Position numbers and translations under genes: made by a program. The notes below the pieces were generated by a model. The model had not been told where the DNA came from and did no database searches. It was given only the letters and a program-made list of their open reading frames with translations. Below are positions 17,968-26,238 of a DNA stretch of 64,000 nucleotides, piece by piece (the stretch's first letter is position 1; each line of letters opens with the position of its first letter). Source of the DNA: Paenibacillus sp. (lineage in GTDB: Bacteria > Bacteroidota > Bacteroidia > Bacteroidales > Muribaculaceae); assembly GCA_023663345.1 (NCBI GenBank), contig JAMPHR010000002.1:249331-313330 (forward strand). The letters are read 5' to 3'.

Positions 17968-19536
17968 TTACGAATTAACAGTTGGTGATGTAGATGATGA
18001 TGTATTGGAAACGTGTGATGTAGCTTGCTGTGATGAGGACTGCTCCTTGGATGCGGGGTTGCCCTGTTTGCGGTTGGCAGGACGCTTGCCGGGACGATAG
18101 TTGCGCTTGCGCTTTTTGGTATCTCCTGATGTATTGTTTTCAGTAGTTACAGCTGTATTTTTTTCATTGTTGTCGCCGGCTTTTGCGCTTTGCCGTGGCT
18201 TATGGGCTTGGGCTTTTTTCTCGCCGTTATGATGGTCGGCCGATGGTTTGCGCGATGGGCGTTGACGTGAATTGTCGCGCTGGTTTTCAGCCTGCTTGTT
18301 ATCTTTGGAGCGCTGACCGCCGTTGCTCCTACCTTTGGTGCGTGGTGATTTCGGTTTGCCTCCGCGTCCTCTCGACCGGCGCTTGGGGTCGTAGACCGGG
18401 GTCTCCCCTATCTCTTCGGGTAGATCGAGCTTCTTCACTTCATATCCGAGGAACTTCTCGAGGTCGCCGAAACGACCCATATCCTCCTCGCTGATGAGAG
18501 TTACGGCCGATCCTCCGGCTCCGGCACGGGCTGTACGGCCTATGCGGTGTACATAGTCCTCGGCCTCTCGGGGTACGTCGTAATTGACCACAAGCGATAT
18601 ATCGTCGATGTCGATGCCACGGGCCAGAATGTCGGTGGCCACGAGTATATCGAGCCTTGTGGCGCGGAAATCGTGCATCACCTCGTCACGGCGCTCCTGC
18701 TCGAGATCGCTGTGCATCTCCCCTACTTTCCATCCGCTGTTTCTCAGGCTCTTGGCCAGATCCTTGACCTTGAGTTTGGAGGCGGCAAACACTATAACGC
18801 GCTTGTCGCTGACGGTGCGGAACAGGTGCTTGAGCACACGTGTCTTCTGGTTCTCGTACACCACACACGCGCTCTGGGCTATCTTCTCGGTGGGGCGTGA
18901 TACGGCTATCTTTATCTCGGCGGGGTCATTTAATATGGCCTTGGCGAGTTGCTGGATCTTGGGGGGCATGGTGGCCGAGAACATGAGGGTCTGACGCTCT
19001 TTGGGCAGATGCTTCACTATCTGCATTATATCATCGAAGAATCCCATGTCGAGCATACGGTCGGCTTCGTCGAGAATGAAGTACTGCACTTTGCTCAGGT
19101 CGATGCCTCCGAGCTGCAGGTGGGCGATGAGACGTCCGGGAGTGGCTATCACCACGTCGGCACCGCGCTTGAGACCGTTCTGCTGGCGGGCAAATTCCTT
19201 GCCGTCGGTACCGCCGTATATGGCAACGCTTGAGATAGGCAGGTAATAAGAGAATCCTTCGAGCTGACGGTCGATCTGCTGGGCGAGCTCGCGGGTAGGT
19301 GACATGACGATACAGCTCACGGTGTCGGTAGGCTCAGGTTCGTCGGCGAGCATGTCGATCACGGGGAGGAGATAGGCGGCGGTCTTGCCGGTACCGGTCT
19401 GGGCCACGGCTATCAGGTCGCGACGCTGGAATATCAGTGGTATCGCTTTCTCCTGGATGGGGGTGCAATCGCCGAAGCGCATGGCGTCGAGCGCGTCCAG
19501 GACATCGTCACTCAGCTCTAATTCATCAAATCTCAT
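17968..19536 (-). CDS. DEAD-box RNA helicase, RhlE-like
   Basis: ATP-dependent RNA helicase acting in ribosome assembly or RNA decay in the cytoplasm. The Q motif is around FGDCTPIQEKAIP (21-33), motif I AQTGTGKT at 45-52, motif Ib ATPGRL near 131, motif II DEAD at 156-159, motif III SAT near 190 and motif VI HRIGRTARAG near 331. From about residue 380 to 522 the protein is a long, disordered, Lys/Arg/Gln/Ser-rich tail, probably for non-specific RNA binding. This is the usual plan of Bacteroidota RhlE-like helicases. It heads a run with DUF3078 and three small envelope genes. Confidence 0.93.
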   Translation of the reverse strand: MRFDELELSDDVLDALDAMRFGDCTPIQEKAIPLIFQRRDLIAVAQTGTGKTAAYLLPVIDMLADEPEPTDTVSCIVMSPTRELAQQIDRQLEGFSYYLPISSVAIYGGTDGKEFARQQNGLKRGADVVIATPGRLIAHLQLGGIDLSKVQYFILDEADRMLDMGFFDDIMQIVKHLPKERQTLMFSATMPPKIQQLAKAILNDPAEIKIAVSRPTEKIAQSACVVYENQKTRVLKHLFRTVSDKRVIVFAASKLKVKDLAKSLRNSGWKVGEMHSDLEQERRDEVMHDFRATRLDILVATDILARGIDIDDISLVVNYDVPREAEDYVHRIGRTARAGAGGSAVTLISEEDMGRFGDLEKFLGYEVKKLDLPEEIGETPVYDPKRRSRGRGGKPKSPRTKGRSNGGQRSKDNKQAENQRDNSRQRPSRKPSADHHNGEKKAQAHKPRQSAKAGDNNEKNTAVTTENNTSGDTKKRKRNYRPGKRPANRKQGNPASKEQSSSQQATSHVSNTSSSTSPTVNS

Positions 19537-19561
19537 CAGTGTACCTTTCTCTGTTAAGGTG

Positions 19562-19569
19562 CAAAGTTA
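19562..19569 (-). promoter_or_regulatory. -7 element upstream of the helicase gene
   Basis: TAACTTTG on the minus strand, 25 bases before the start codon, matches TAnnTTTG. No TTTG is found at the expected distance upstream, so the promoter is called from the -7 box alone. Confidence 0.45.
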
Positions 19570-19609
19570 GTGATTTTTTTCGGATCAGAGGTTGTTTTTA
19601 CACAACTTA

Positions 19610-21502
19610 TTAGCCTATGCTAAGTTGCATGTCGGCGATAAAATCGCGTAGCGAGGGATTGTTCTCTATCATGTGTTGCAGCACCTGGCGTTCGTTCCAT
19701 GTGTGGGGCGAGGCCTCGCCCTGGTTGAGCTCCACTATAATATTTATGTGGTCGTTGAGGGTGGCGTTGCGAAGCGAGGTGAGGATGTCGGGCATGGCGG
19801 CGTTCATCTCCTCGAGCTGTTTCTCGTTCTCCACCATGGTGCGGTAGGTGTGGCCTTCGACCTGGGTAGGGAAGGATGCACGCATGGTGTTCACCAATAT
19901 ATGGAGATTGGGATGCTCGCGCATGAAAGCTTTCCATGCCTCGGTGAGTTGCTCGGGGGTATAGGCAGTGTCGCGCTTCATGGCTGTGCCGGCCTGTCCC
20001 TGGGCAGTCTGTCCCTGAGCCTGGCGGTTATTGGCTCCCGAGAGGGAAAAGGTGCTTGTGGCCGGCTTTTTAAGTGGCCGTTTTCCCGTAAAAGCCGGAG
20101 CCGATGGGGGCGGTGGCGGAGTGGACGGGTAGGGGGTTGACGCGACAGGTTGAGGCCTTGCAGCCGCTATGGGCGAGGCCTGTGGTTCAGCCACCCGGGG
20201 AGTAGGCTGGGCTGCCTGTGTGGCATATCCGGCAGGTGGTGTCGATGGTACGGGAGCGGGAGCGGAAGCCTGGATCGGTTGATGGGAGGGAGCGGAAGCC
20301 TGAACTGGCTGTGGACGGGCCGGAGCAGGAGATGGAGCGCTCTGGACTGTGGCAGGGGCGGAGATTTTATGTAACTGCCCCTCTCCTTCTCCGCTATTGC
20401 CGGGAGAAGGGCTTAACAATTGGCATATCTTTGCGAGGGTGAGCTCGACAAGGAATTGCTTGTTGGAGGCTGTGCGGTAGTTGAGGTCGGCCTCGTTGCA
20501 CAGGTTCATGGCCCGGTAGATAAATTCGGGATGGCATTTGGCCCCGCGTTCGGCCATGGATGCGCGGGCCTCATCGTCGGCCTCGAGGAGCACTATGGTC
20601 GACGGGTCGCGGGCCACCATGAGGTCGCGCATATAGTCGGCCAGGCCGTTGATGAAGAAATGCGAGTCAAATCCTCGGTCGCGTATCTCCTTGTATATTA
20701 GCCATGAGTCGAGTACCCGCCCCTCGAGGAAACAGTCGAGCAGACGGTTGTAATAATTGAAGTCGAGCACGTTGAGGTTGTCGATAGTGCTCTTGTAGGT
20801 GATATTTCCGCGCGATGAAGCCGCCACCTGGTCGAATATCGACAGGGCGTCACGCATGGCACCGTCGGCCTTGCGGGCTATGATGTTGAGGGCCGATGGC
20901 TCGGCGGTGATCCCCTCGTTGGATGCCACGTAGGAGAGGTGGTCGATCATGTCGCGCACGGTGATGCGGGCGAAGTCGTAGATCTGGCAACGCGAGAGGA
21001 TGGTGGGGATTATCTTGTGCTTCTCGGTGGTGGCGAGGATGAATATCACGTAGGATGGCGGCTCCTCGAGGGTCTTGAGGAAAGCGTTGAAGGCGGCCGA
21101 CGACAGCATGTGTACCTCATCGACTATGAACACCCTGTAGCGTCCCTGGCTCGGGGGGATCTGCACCTGCTCTACGAGCTGGCGTATGTCGTCGACACTG
21201 TTGTTGGACGCGGCGTCGAGCTCGATGATGTTGAGCGAGTTACCCTCGTTGAACGCACGGCACGAATCGCACTGGTTGCAAGCCTCGCCGTCGGGAGTCG
21301 GGGAGAGACAGTTGATTGTCTTGGCAAAAATGCGTGCGCAGGAGGTCTTGCCCACACCCCTCGATCCGCAGAAGAGGTAGCTGTGGGCCAGTCGTCCCGA
21401 GGCTATGGCATTCTTTAGCGTGGATGTGAGGGCTTTCTGTCCTACCACGCTCGCGAATGTCGACGGCCTGTATTTACGTGCCGATACTATGTAGTGATCC
21501 AT
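19610..21502 (-). CDS. dnaX: DNA polymerase III subunit gamma/tau
   Basis: Clamp-loader ATPase of the replicative polymerase. Counting from the ATG at 21502 it has 630 residues. Walker A GSRGVGKT is at 46-53, the zinc-binding cysteines are at 65, 75, 78 and 81, Walker B lies in VFIVDEVHML and the SRC motif in ILSRCQIYD. A Pro/Ala-rich linker with repeated QPVQASAP and ARPQP words (about residues 385-500) precedes a C-terminal tau-like domain. The frame is open to 21562, but the promoter sits between 21532 and 21563, so the shorter start is the real one. It is transcribed alone; the helicase downstream has its own -7 box. Confidence 0.95.
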   Translation of the reverse strand: MDHYIVSARKYRPSTFASVVGQKALTSTLKNAIASGRLAHSYLFCGSRGVGKTSCARIFAKTINCLSPTPDGEACNQCDSCRAFNEGNSLNIIELDAASNNSVDDIRQLVEQVQIPPSQGRYRVFIVDEVHMLSSAAFNAFLKTLEEPPSYVIFILATTEKHKIIPTILSRCQIYDFARITVRDMIDHLSYVASNEGITAEPSALNIIARKADGAMRDALSIFDQVAASSRGNITYKSTIDNLNVLDFNYYNRLLDCFLEGRVLDSWLIYKEIRDRGFDSHFFINGLADYMRDLMVARDPSTIVLLEADDEARASMAERGAKCHPEFIYRAMNLCNEADLNYRTASNKQFLVELTLAKICQLLSPSPGNSGEGEGQLHKISAPATVQSAPSPAPARPQPVQASAPSHQPIQASAPAPVPSTPPAGYATQAAQPTPRVAEPQASPIAAARPQPVASTPYPSTPPPPPSAPAFTGKRPLKKPATSTFSLSGANNRQAQGQTAQGQAGTAMKRDTAYTPEQLTEAWKAFMREHPNLHILVNTMRASFPTQVEGHTYRTMVENEKQLEEMNAAMPDILTSLRNATLNDHINIIVELNQGEASPHTWNERQVLQHMIENNPSLRDFIADMQLSIG

Positions 21503-21531
21503 AAGAAGCTTCCGGTTATTATCCTCATCCA

Positions 21532-21563
21532 CAAATTTACGAAATATCCCTGTAATGAGCAAA
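21532..21563 (-). promoter_or_regulatory. dnaX promoter
   Basis: On the minus strand TTTG (21560-21563), 20 bases, then TAAATTTG (21532-21539): a full consensus match. Transcription would begin near 21525, so upstream ATG codons of the same frame cannot be used. Confidence 0.75.
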
Positions 21564-21656
21564 TGGATAATCGGGACAATGGCCGTGTGTTTGGGCTTGA
21601 TGATTGGAAAATCGGATAGAACGTGTAAAAAAATATCCCTGTTAACATTTATGGTA

Positions 21657-21688
21657 TTTGTAATATTGGAGTCTAATCACTACCTTTG
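21657..21688 (+). promoter_or_regulatory. Promoter of the GH29 fucosidase gene
   Basis: TTTG (21657-21660), 20 bases, then TACCTTTG (21681-21688): a full consensus match about 20 bases before the first start codon at 21708. Confidence 0.8.
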
Positions 21689-21707
21689 GAGGGAAAAGTA
21701 ATAAACT

Positions 21708-23039
21708 ATGTATCAGGATATGAAATCTAATATCAGACGATATGCCGCCATGGCCCTGTTGTCGGTGGCCGGCATGTGTGCCTCCCTCCCGGCAATGGCC
21801 TCGTATGTGCCCACCGAGGAATGCATGAGGGCGCGCGAGGAGTTCAGTGACGCCCGTTTCGGAGTGTTTATCCACTGGGGCATATACAGCATGTTCGGGC
21901 AGGGGGAATGGTATCTCAATTACGGTGCCGACCGCGATGAGTATGCCAAGGCTGCCAAGGGGTTCTATCCCGCATCGTTTGATGCCAAGGAGTGGGTGAG
22001 CGCCATCAAGGATGCCGGTGCGAAATATATCACCATCACGAGCCGGCATCACGACGGTTTCTCGATGTGGCACACAGCCCAGTCTCCCTATAATATAGTA
22101 GATGGTACCCCGTGGGGACGTGACGTGATAAAGGAGCTTGCCGAGGAGTGCCAAAAGCAGGGAATAAAACTCCACCTGTACTACTCGCATATCGACTGGA
22201 CAAGGGATGATTATCCCATGGGACGCACGGGCCGCACCACAGGTAAGGATCCAAAAAAGGCCGATTGGAAAGGGTATTACAAGTTCATGAACAATCAGCT
22301 CACTGAACTGTTCACCAATTATGGCCCTATCGGCGCGATATGGTTTGACGGTAAATGGGATAGGGATGAGGACCCGGTGCCGTTTGACTGGGAACTCGAT
22401 GAGCAATATGCCATGATTCACCGTCTGCAACCCGGATGCCTCGTGGGCAACAATCACCACGAGACCCCGATTGAGGGAGAGGATATACAGATTTTCGAGC
22501 GCGACCTGCCCGGTGAGAATTCCTATGGTCTGTCGGGCCAGTCAATCGGTCAGCTACCGCTGGAGACCTGTGCCACGATGAACGGCATGTGGGGCTACAA
22601 GATCATGGATCAGGATTACAAGTCGTTGCCTACGCTGATACAGCTCCTCGTGGGTGCAGCCGGAAAGGGAGCTAATCTGTTGCTTAATGTCGGTCCTCAG
22701 CCGTCGGGCGAGATCCCTGCCACGGCGCTGTCCCGATTGAAAGAGATGGGCGAGTGGCTACGTGCCAACGGTGAGACCATATATGGAACCGAGCGTGGTG
22801 ATTTCCCTCCCCAGAGCTGGGGCACATCCACGCGAAAGGGGGATAAGCTATATGTGCATCTGCTCACTCCCGAATCGAAAGTGATACATGTTCCCACCCC
22901 TCACAAGGTGAAGAAAGCTGTGGAATTTGCCACCGGCAAGCCGGTGAAGTTCCGCCACGAAAACGGTGGTGTGACCCTTCTGCTCGACGAGCTCCCCACA
23001 GGTCCCGACCATATCATCACCCTTGAGCAAAGCATCTGA
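21708..23039 (+). CDS. Alpha-L-fucosidase, GH29
   Basis: Exported glycosidase that releases terminal L-fucose from host mucin or milk glycans by a retaining mechanism. A signal peptide runs to about residue 31 (LPAMA); translation could also start at the second ATG (21720), which gives a more typical signal. GH29 motifs are ARFGVFIHWG (49-58), SRHHDGFSMW (112-121) and GAIWFDG (209-215), where D214 is the expected nucleophile. The family's extra C-terminal lectin-like domains are absent; the protein ends soon after a short beta domain. It stands alone with its own promoter and terminator, not in a SusCD locus. Confidence 0.93.
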   Translation: MYQDMKSNIRRYAAMALLSVAGMCASLPAMASYVPTEECMRAREEFSDARFGVFIHWGIYSMFGQGEWYLNYGADRDEYAKAAKGFYPASFDAKEWVSAIKDAGAKYITITSRHHDGFSMWHTAQSPYNIVDGTPWGRDVIKELAEECQKQGIKLHLYYSHIDWTRDDYPMGRTGRTTGKDPKKADWKGYYKFMNNQLTELFTNYGPIGAIWFDGKWDRDEDPVPFDWELDEQYAMIHRLQPGCLVGNNHHETPIEGEDIQIFERDLPGENSYGLSGQSIGQLPLETCATMNGMWGYKIMDQDYKSLPTLIQLLVGAAGKGANLLLNVGPQPSGEIPATALSRLKEMGEWLRANGETIYGTERGDFPPQSWGTSTRKGDKLYVHLLTPESKVIHVPTPHKVKKAVEFATGKPVKFRHENGGVTLLLDELPTGPDHIITLEQSI

Positions 23040-23065
23040 CATAGCAGCTCATATATACGGAAACT

Positions 23066-23110
23066 ATTATGGCCATCATAGCTTGGTAAGTGTGCTATGA
23101 TGGCCATAAT
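23066..23110. terminator. Convergent hairpin terminator
   Basis: ATTATGGCCATCATAGC (23066-23082) and its exact complement (23094-23110) form a 17-bp stem between the convergent fucosidase and LD-carboxypeptidase genes. Confidence 0.75.
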
Positions 23111-23130
23111 GTGTATGATGAATCACACGG

Positions 23131-24045
23131 TCAATTATATGTGATCTCGGTACTGTCGGGGGTGACGGTAAGAGTGACGGTGGAGGAGCATATCAGCGGT
23201 ATATTATGGTCGACATGTCCTACGGGTGTTCCGAATGCCACCGGAAAATCGTAAGGTTCCACCATCCGCGCTATCATGTCCTCCATGGTCTGTCCCTCGG
23301 CTCCGGGCGTATAATCAGTGAAACGTCCTACAATCAGTCCCGCGAGAGCTTCGAGAGAGCCGTTGAGGCGCAGATTGTAGAGTATGCGCTCCACCTTATA
23401 TATGGGCTCGGCGATATCCTCGATGAACAGGATATTGCCGGGCTTGATCACGTCGAACGGGGTGGAGATCAGTCCGGCTATTACTGCTAAGTTTCCACCG
23501 GTGAGGCGGGCGGTGGCTATGCCCGGGCGGTTGAGCGGATGTCTGGAATAACTTACAGGCCGGCGCTCGCCTGAAAGGATGGAGAAGAGGCGGAGGGTGT
23601 CCTCGTCGCGTCCCTGCCTTCCGGCGATATGTTTGCACATCGGGGCGTGAATCGACTCGATGCCGTGGCGGGTCATGAGCGCGTGCAGGGCCGAGATATC
23701 GGAATATCCCACTATCCATTTCGGATCATCGCGCAGAGGCAGGCGGTCGAGTCGGTCGAGCAGATGCACCGCGCCGTATCCTCCGCGCGAGCAGATGATG
23801 GCTCGCGTGTCAGGATCGGTGAGTGCGGTCTCGAGATCGGAGTAGCGGGCCTCGTCGGTTCCGGCATAGGTCTCGAAGCGGTCAAAGGTGTGCGCTCCCA
23901 CGTAGGCGGGCCAACCCTGATCCACGATCACGGGCATGGACTTGTACACGACCTGAGGCTTGATTATTCCGGCGGGCGAAACGATGGCCACCCTGTCGCC
24001 GTGGCTCAAGGGACGCGGGGTGAGTATCTCCATTTCCTTGTCCAT
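23131..24045 (-). CDS. ldcA: LD-carboxypeptidase, peptidase family S66
   Basis: Serine peptidase that removes the terminal D-Ala from muramoyl tetrapeptides in murein recycling. The triad is visible: S115 in GYSDIS, E209 in FIEDIAE and H277 in GHVDHN. The nucleophile sits at the same number as in Pseudomonas LdcA. The start of the fold is ALSHGDRVAIVSPAG-like (here PLSHGDRVAIVSPAG). There is no signal peptide, consistent with a cytoplasmic recycling enzyme. It begins 7 bp after the stop of the radical SAM gene and is probably co-transcribed with it. Confidence 0.92.
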   Translation of the reverse strand: MDKEMEILTPRPLSHGDRVAIVSPAGIIKPQVVYKSMPVIVDQGWPAYVGAHTFDRFETYAGTDEARYSDLETALTDPDTRAIICSRGGYGAVHLLDRLDRLPLRDDPKWIVGYSDISALHALMTRHGIESIHAPMCKHIAGRQGRDEDTLRLFSILSGERRPVSYSRHPLNRPGIATARLTGGNLAVIAGLISTPFDVIKPGNILFIEDIAEPIYKVERILYNLRLNGSLEALAGLIVGRFTDYTPGAEGQTMEDMIARMVEPYDFPVAFGTPVGHVDHNIPLICSSTVTLTVTPDSTEITYN

Positions 24046-24052
24046 TGTGTCG

Positions 24053-24832
24053 TTATGCTACCTGGACGGGAATACCGGTCTCGGCTGTTATTTTTGCGGC
24101 GATAGCCTCAAGTTCCTCGCGGGGCACTTTCACGAGATTGCGTGCCGGGGTCTGGCGGTCGATCGAGTATATCATTATCTCGGCCGGCGATATACGGCGG
24201 TAAGCCTCGATGAGAGCATCGATCTCGGCGGGAGTGGAGTTGTCGATCGGCTGTCCGTCATATTCACCGCGCAGGATCATGGTCTGTATGATACATTTCT
24301 TTCCGAAACGCTCCAGTTCGGGAATAATTTTCTCTGCTGAGAAGTGGGGTAGGGTAGGGCGGTCGAGTTTTTTTATGGTAGAGTCGATGGCCGAGTCGAG
24401 CTTCAGAATGTTGTTGTCCACTTCAAGCAGAGCTTTAAATATCTCGGGGCGGTCGATGCGTGTCGAGTTGCTCAGCACGCTCACCTTTGCCTCGGGATAA
24501 TACTTGTCGCGTATGCGCAGGGTGTCCTCTATGACTCCGGGAAAGTCGGGATGCACGGTAGGCTCGCCGTTGCCTGAGAAAGTGATCACGTCGAGAGGGC
24601 TTCCGGCCTGTTTCATTGCCGAGAGTTTTGCCTCGAGATCGCGGGCCACCTCCTCGCGCGAGGGAAATCCTGTGGTGCCTGGACCCTGGGCGTTGAATCC
24701 CGCCTCGCAGTATAGGCAGTCAAATGTACACACTTTTCCGTCGTCGGGACACAGGTTGATGCCGAGCGACACTCCGAGGCGCCGCGAGTGTATGGGGCCG
24801 AATATGGTGGAATGAAATAATACTGTCTGCAT
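24053..24832 (-). CDS. Radical SAM protein of unknown substrate
   Basis: A 259-residue radical SAM enzyme counted from the ATG at 24832 (MQTVLFHSTIFGPIHSRRLG). The cluster motif CTFDCLYC (C-x3-C-x2-C) follows SLGINLCPDDGKV, and FSGNGEPTVHPDF supplies the GGE-like SAM contact. The layout is that of COG0731-like proteins. No accessory cluster domain is visible. A longer in-frame start at 24916 would lie upstream of the -7 box at 24870-24877 and is rejected. It precedes ldcA by 7 bp; no functional link between the two is known to me. Confidence 0.85.
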   Translation of the reverse strand: MQTVLFHSTIFGPIHSRRLGVSLGINLCPDDGKVCTFDCLYCEAGFNAQGPGTTGFPSREEVARDLEAKLSAMKQAGSPLDVITFSGNGEPTVHPDFPGVIEDTLRIRDKYYPEAKVSVLSNSTRIDRPEIFKALLEVDNNILKLDSAIDSTIKKLDRPTLPHFSAEKIIPELERFGKKCIIQTMILRGEYDGQPIDNSTPAEIDALIEAYRRISPAEIMIYSIDRQTPARNLVKVPREELEAIAAKITAETGIPVQVA

Positions 24833-24869
24833 TTTTTCGGATTTTATGTGGCTGTTGTTCCTTTTGACA

Positions 24870-24877
24870 CAAAGGTA
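24870..24877 (-). promoter_or_regulatory. -7 element for the radical SAM/ldcA pair
   Basis: TACCTTTG on the minus strand matches TAnnTTTG and would start transcription near 24863, about 30 bases before the chosen ATG. A clear -33 box is not seen. Confidence 0.5.
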
Positions 24878-24890
24878 ATCAATTTTTCGC

Positions 24891-24921
24891 TTGTTTATTG
24901 GAATAATTTTTTGCAAATTTG
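24891..24921 (+). promoter_or_regulatory. Promoter of the DUF4254 gene
   Basis: TTG (24891-24893), 20 bases, then CAAATTTG (24914-24921), one mismatch from TAnnTTTG. It lies back to back with the leftward radical SAM promoter. Confidence 0.5.
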
Positions 24922-24953
24922 CAATCAGACACTAACCTATTAACGTTTTCCGC

Positions 24954-25556
24954 ATGAAACTTGCTCAAAACTTTTACGACATCTTCATGGCGACTACGCG
25001 TAAGTACCATGAGACTGACGACGTGGATGCTCTGGTGAGCAATCCATACGCTGAGGGTACCATCGAACATACTCTCTTTGCCAAGAACTGGATCGATGCC
25101 GTGCAATGGCATCTCGAGGATATAATACGTGACCCCAACATTAATCCTGTGGAGGCTCTGGCGCTGAAGCGCCGCATCGACCGCTCCAACCAGGACCGCA
25201 CCGACATGGTGGAGGAGATCGATACCTATTTCCGTGAGAAGTATGCTGACGTGACTCCGCGCCCCGAGGCAACCATCAACACCGAGTCGCCCGCCTGGGC
25301 TCTCGACCGCCTCTCGATCCTCGCGCTCAAGATTTATCACATGAGCGTTGAGGTGGCCCGTCCGGATGCCTCGCCCGAACACAAGGCCAAATGTGAGGCC
25401 AAGCTCAACATCCTGCTCCAGCAGCAGGTCGACCTCACCACTGCGATCGACACTCTGCTCGACGACATCGCCGCCGGTACCAAATATATGAAGGTGTACC
25501 GACAGATGAAGATGTACAACGATCCCACCACCAACCCCGTCCTCTACAAGAAATAA
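24954..25556 (+). CDS. DUF4254 domain-containing protein
   Basis: A 200-residue, soluble, largely helical protein that I recognise as DUF4254. Typical segments are HTLFAKNWIDAVQWHLEDIIRDP (about 39-61), ALKRRIDRSNQDRTDMVEEID and SPAWALDRLSILALKIYHM. There is no signal peptide or membrane segment. The family is common in Bacteroidota, often near lipopolysaccharide or glycosyltransferase genes, but none is present here and its function is unknown. It is transcribed alone and followed by a strong hairpin. Confidence 0.82.
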   Translation: MKLAQNFYDIFMATTRKYHETDDVDALVSNPYAEGTIEHTLFAKNWIDAVQWHLEDIIRDPNINPVEALALKRRIDRSNQDRTDMVEEIDTYFREKYADVTPRPEATINTESPAWALDRLSILALKIYHMSVEVARPDASPEHKAKCEAKLNILLQQQVDLTTAIDTLLDDIAAGTKYMKVYRQMKMYNDPTTNPVLYKK

Positions 25557-25630
25557 AAAAGGTCGGTTTTAACGGCAAAAATCCCGTCCGGTAACCAACG
25601 CGACGGCAAATTTTAAAATCTCAGAGGGTT

Positions 25631-25677
25631 AAATTTGGCTTAATAAATTGAATCACAATTTATTAAGCCAAATATTT
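25631..25677 (+). terminator. Hairpin after the DUF4254 gene
   Basis: AAATTTGGCTTAATAAATT (25631-25649) pairs with its near-complement at 25657-25677 across a short loop. It is AT-rich and long, 75 bases after the stop codon, and ends in TATTTTTA. Confidence 0.65.
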
Positions 25678-25732
25678 TTATGCGCGGATTCAGGTGAAAT
25701 AAAATTTTTTATGCTCCCGAGCAAATTTTCAC

Positions 25733-25740
25733 TATCTTTG
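25733..25740 (+). promoter_or_regulatory. -7 element of ybeY
   Basis: TATCTTTG ends 5 bases before the ybeY start codon, so the leader would be only a few bases or translation leaderless. No clear TTTG lies at the -33 distance, only a T-rich stretch. Confidence 0.45.
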
Positions 25741-25745
25741 TAGCC

Positions 25746-26177
25746 ATGAACGAAATTCAATGGCTCACTGACAAGGATATTCCCATGCCCGCGGTCGACA
25801 AGGACGCGATGGCTCGTTGGATCGGAGAGGTGGCGCGACTGCACGGCCGCATCACCGGGCCATTGACATATATATTCTGCGATGATGAGAAGATCATCGA
25901 GGTAAACCGTCAGTTTCTGCAGCACGACTATTATACGGACATCATCACGTTTGATTACTCGCGTGGCCGCATGATAAGCGGCGATATGTTCATCTCGCTT
26001 GACACTGTGGCCACCAATGCCGAGAAGGTCGGTGCGACTTACGACAACGAGCTGCTCCGTGTCATCATTCATGGAGTGCTCCATCTGTGCGGCATAAATG
26101 ACAAGGGTCCCGGCGAGCGCGAGATCATGGAGCGTCACGAGAACGAGGCTCTCGCTCTGCTCGCTTCGATGGGCTGA
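25746..26177 (+). CDS. ybeY: Endoribonuclease YbeY, 16S rRNA maturation
   Basis: Metal-dependent RNase for 16S rRNA 3' end processing and ribosome quality control. The zinc motif reads HGVLHLCGINDK at 109-120. The first two His ligands (H109, H113) are present, but the third position of the general motif HGxLHLxGYDH is Asp (D119), a change I associate with other Bacteroidota. The 143-residue length is normal. mnmG starts 61 bp downstream and is likely on the same transcript; linking ribosome maturation and tRNA modification is plausible but may be incidental. Confidence 0.92.
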   Translation: MNEIQWLTDKDIPMPAVDKDAMARWIGEVARLHGRITGPLTYIFCDDEKIIEVNRQFLQHDYYTDIITFDYSRGRMISGDMFISLDTVATNAEKVGATYDNELLRVIIHGVLHLCGINDKGPGEREIMERHENEALALLASMG

Positions 26178-26238
26178 TCCCTTCCCCCCTCCGCCTAAGG
26201 TTGATTATAATTACATATACTACATATTTTTCCTGCAA

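Noticed and set aside
26098-26238. Earlier ATG start of mnmG
   Set aside because: The added 47 residues overlap ybeY out of frame and are unlike any MnmG N terminus. The GTG at 26239 gives the normal FAD-binding start.
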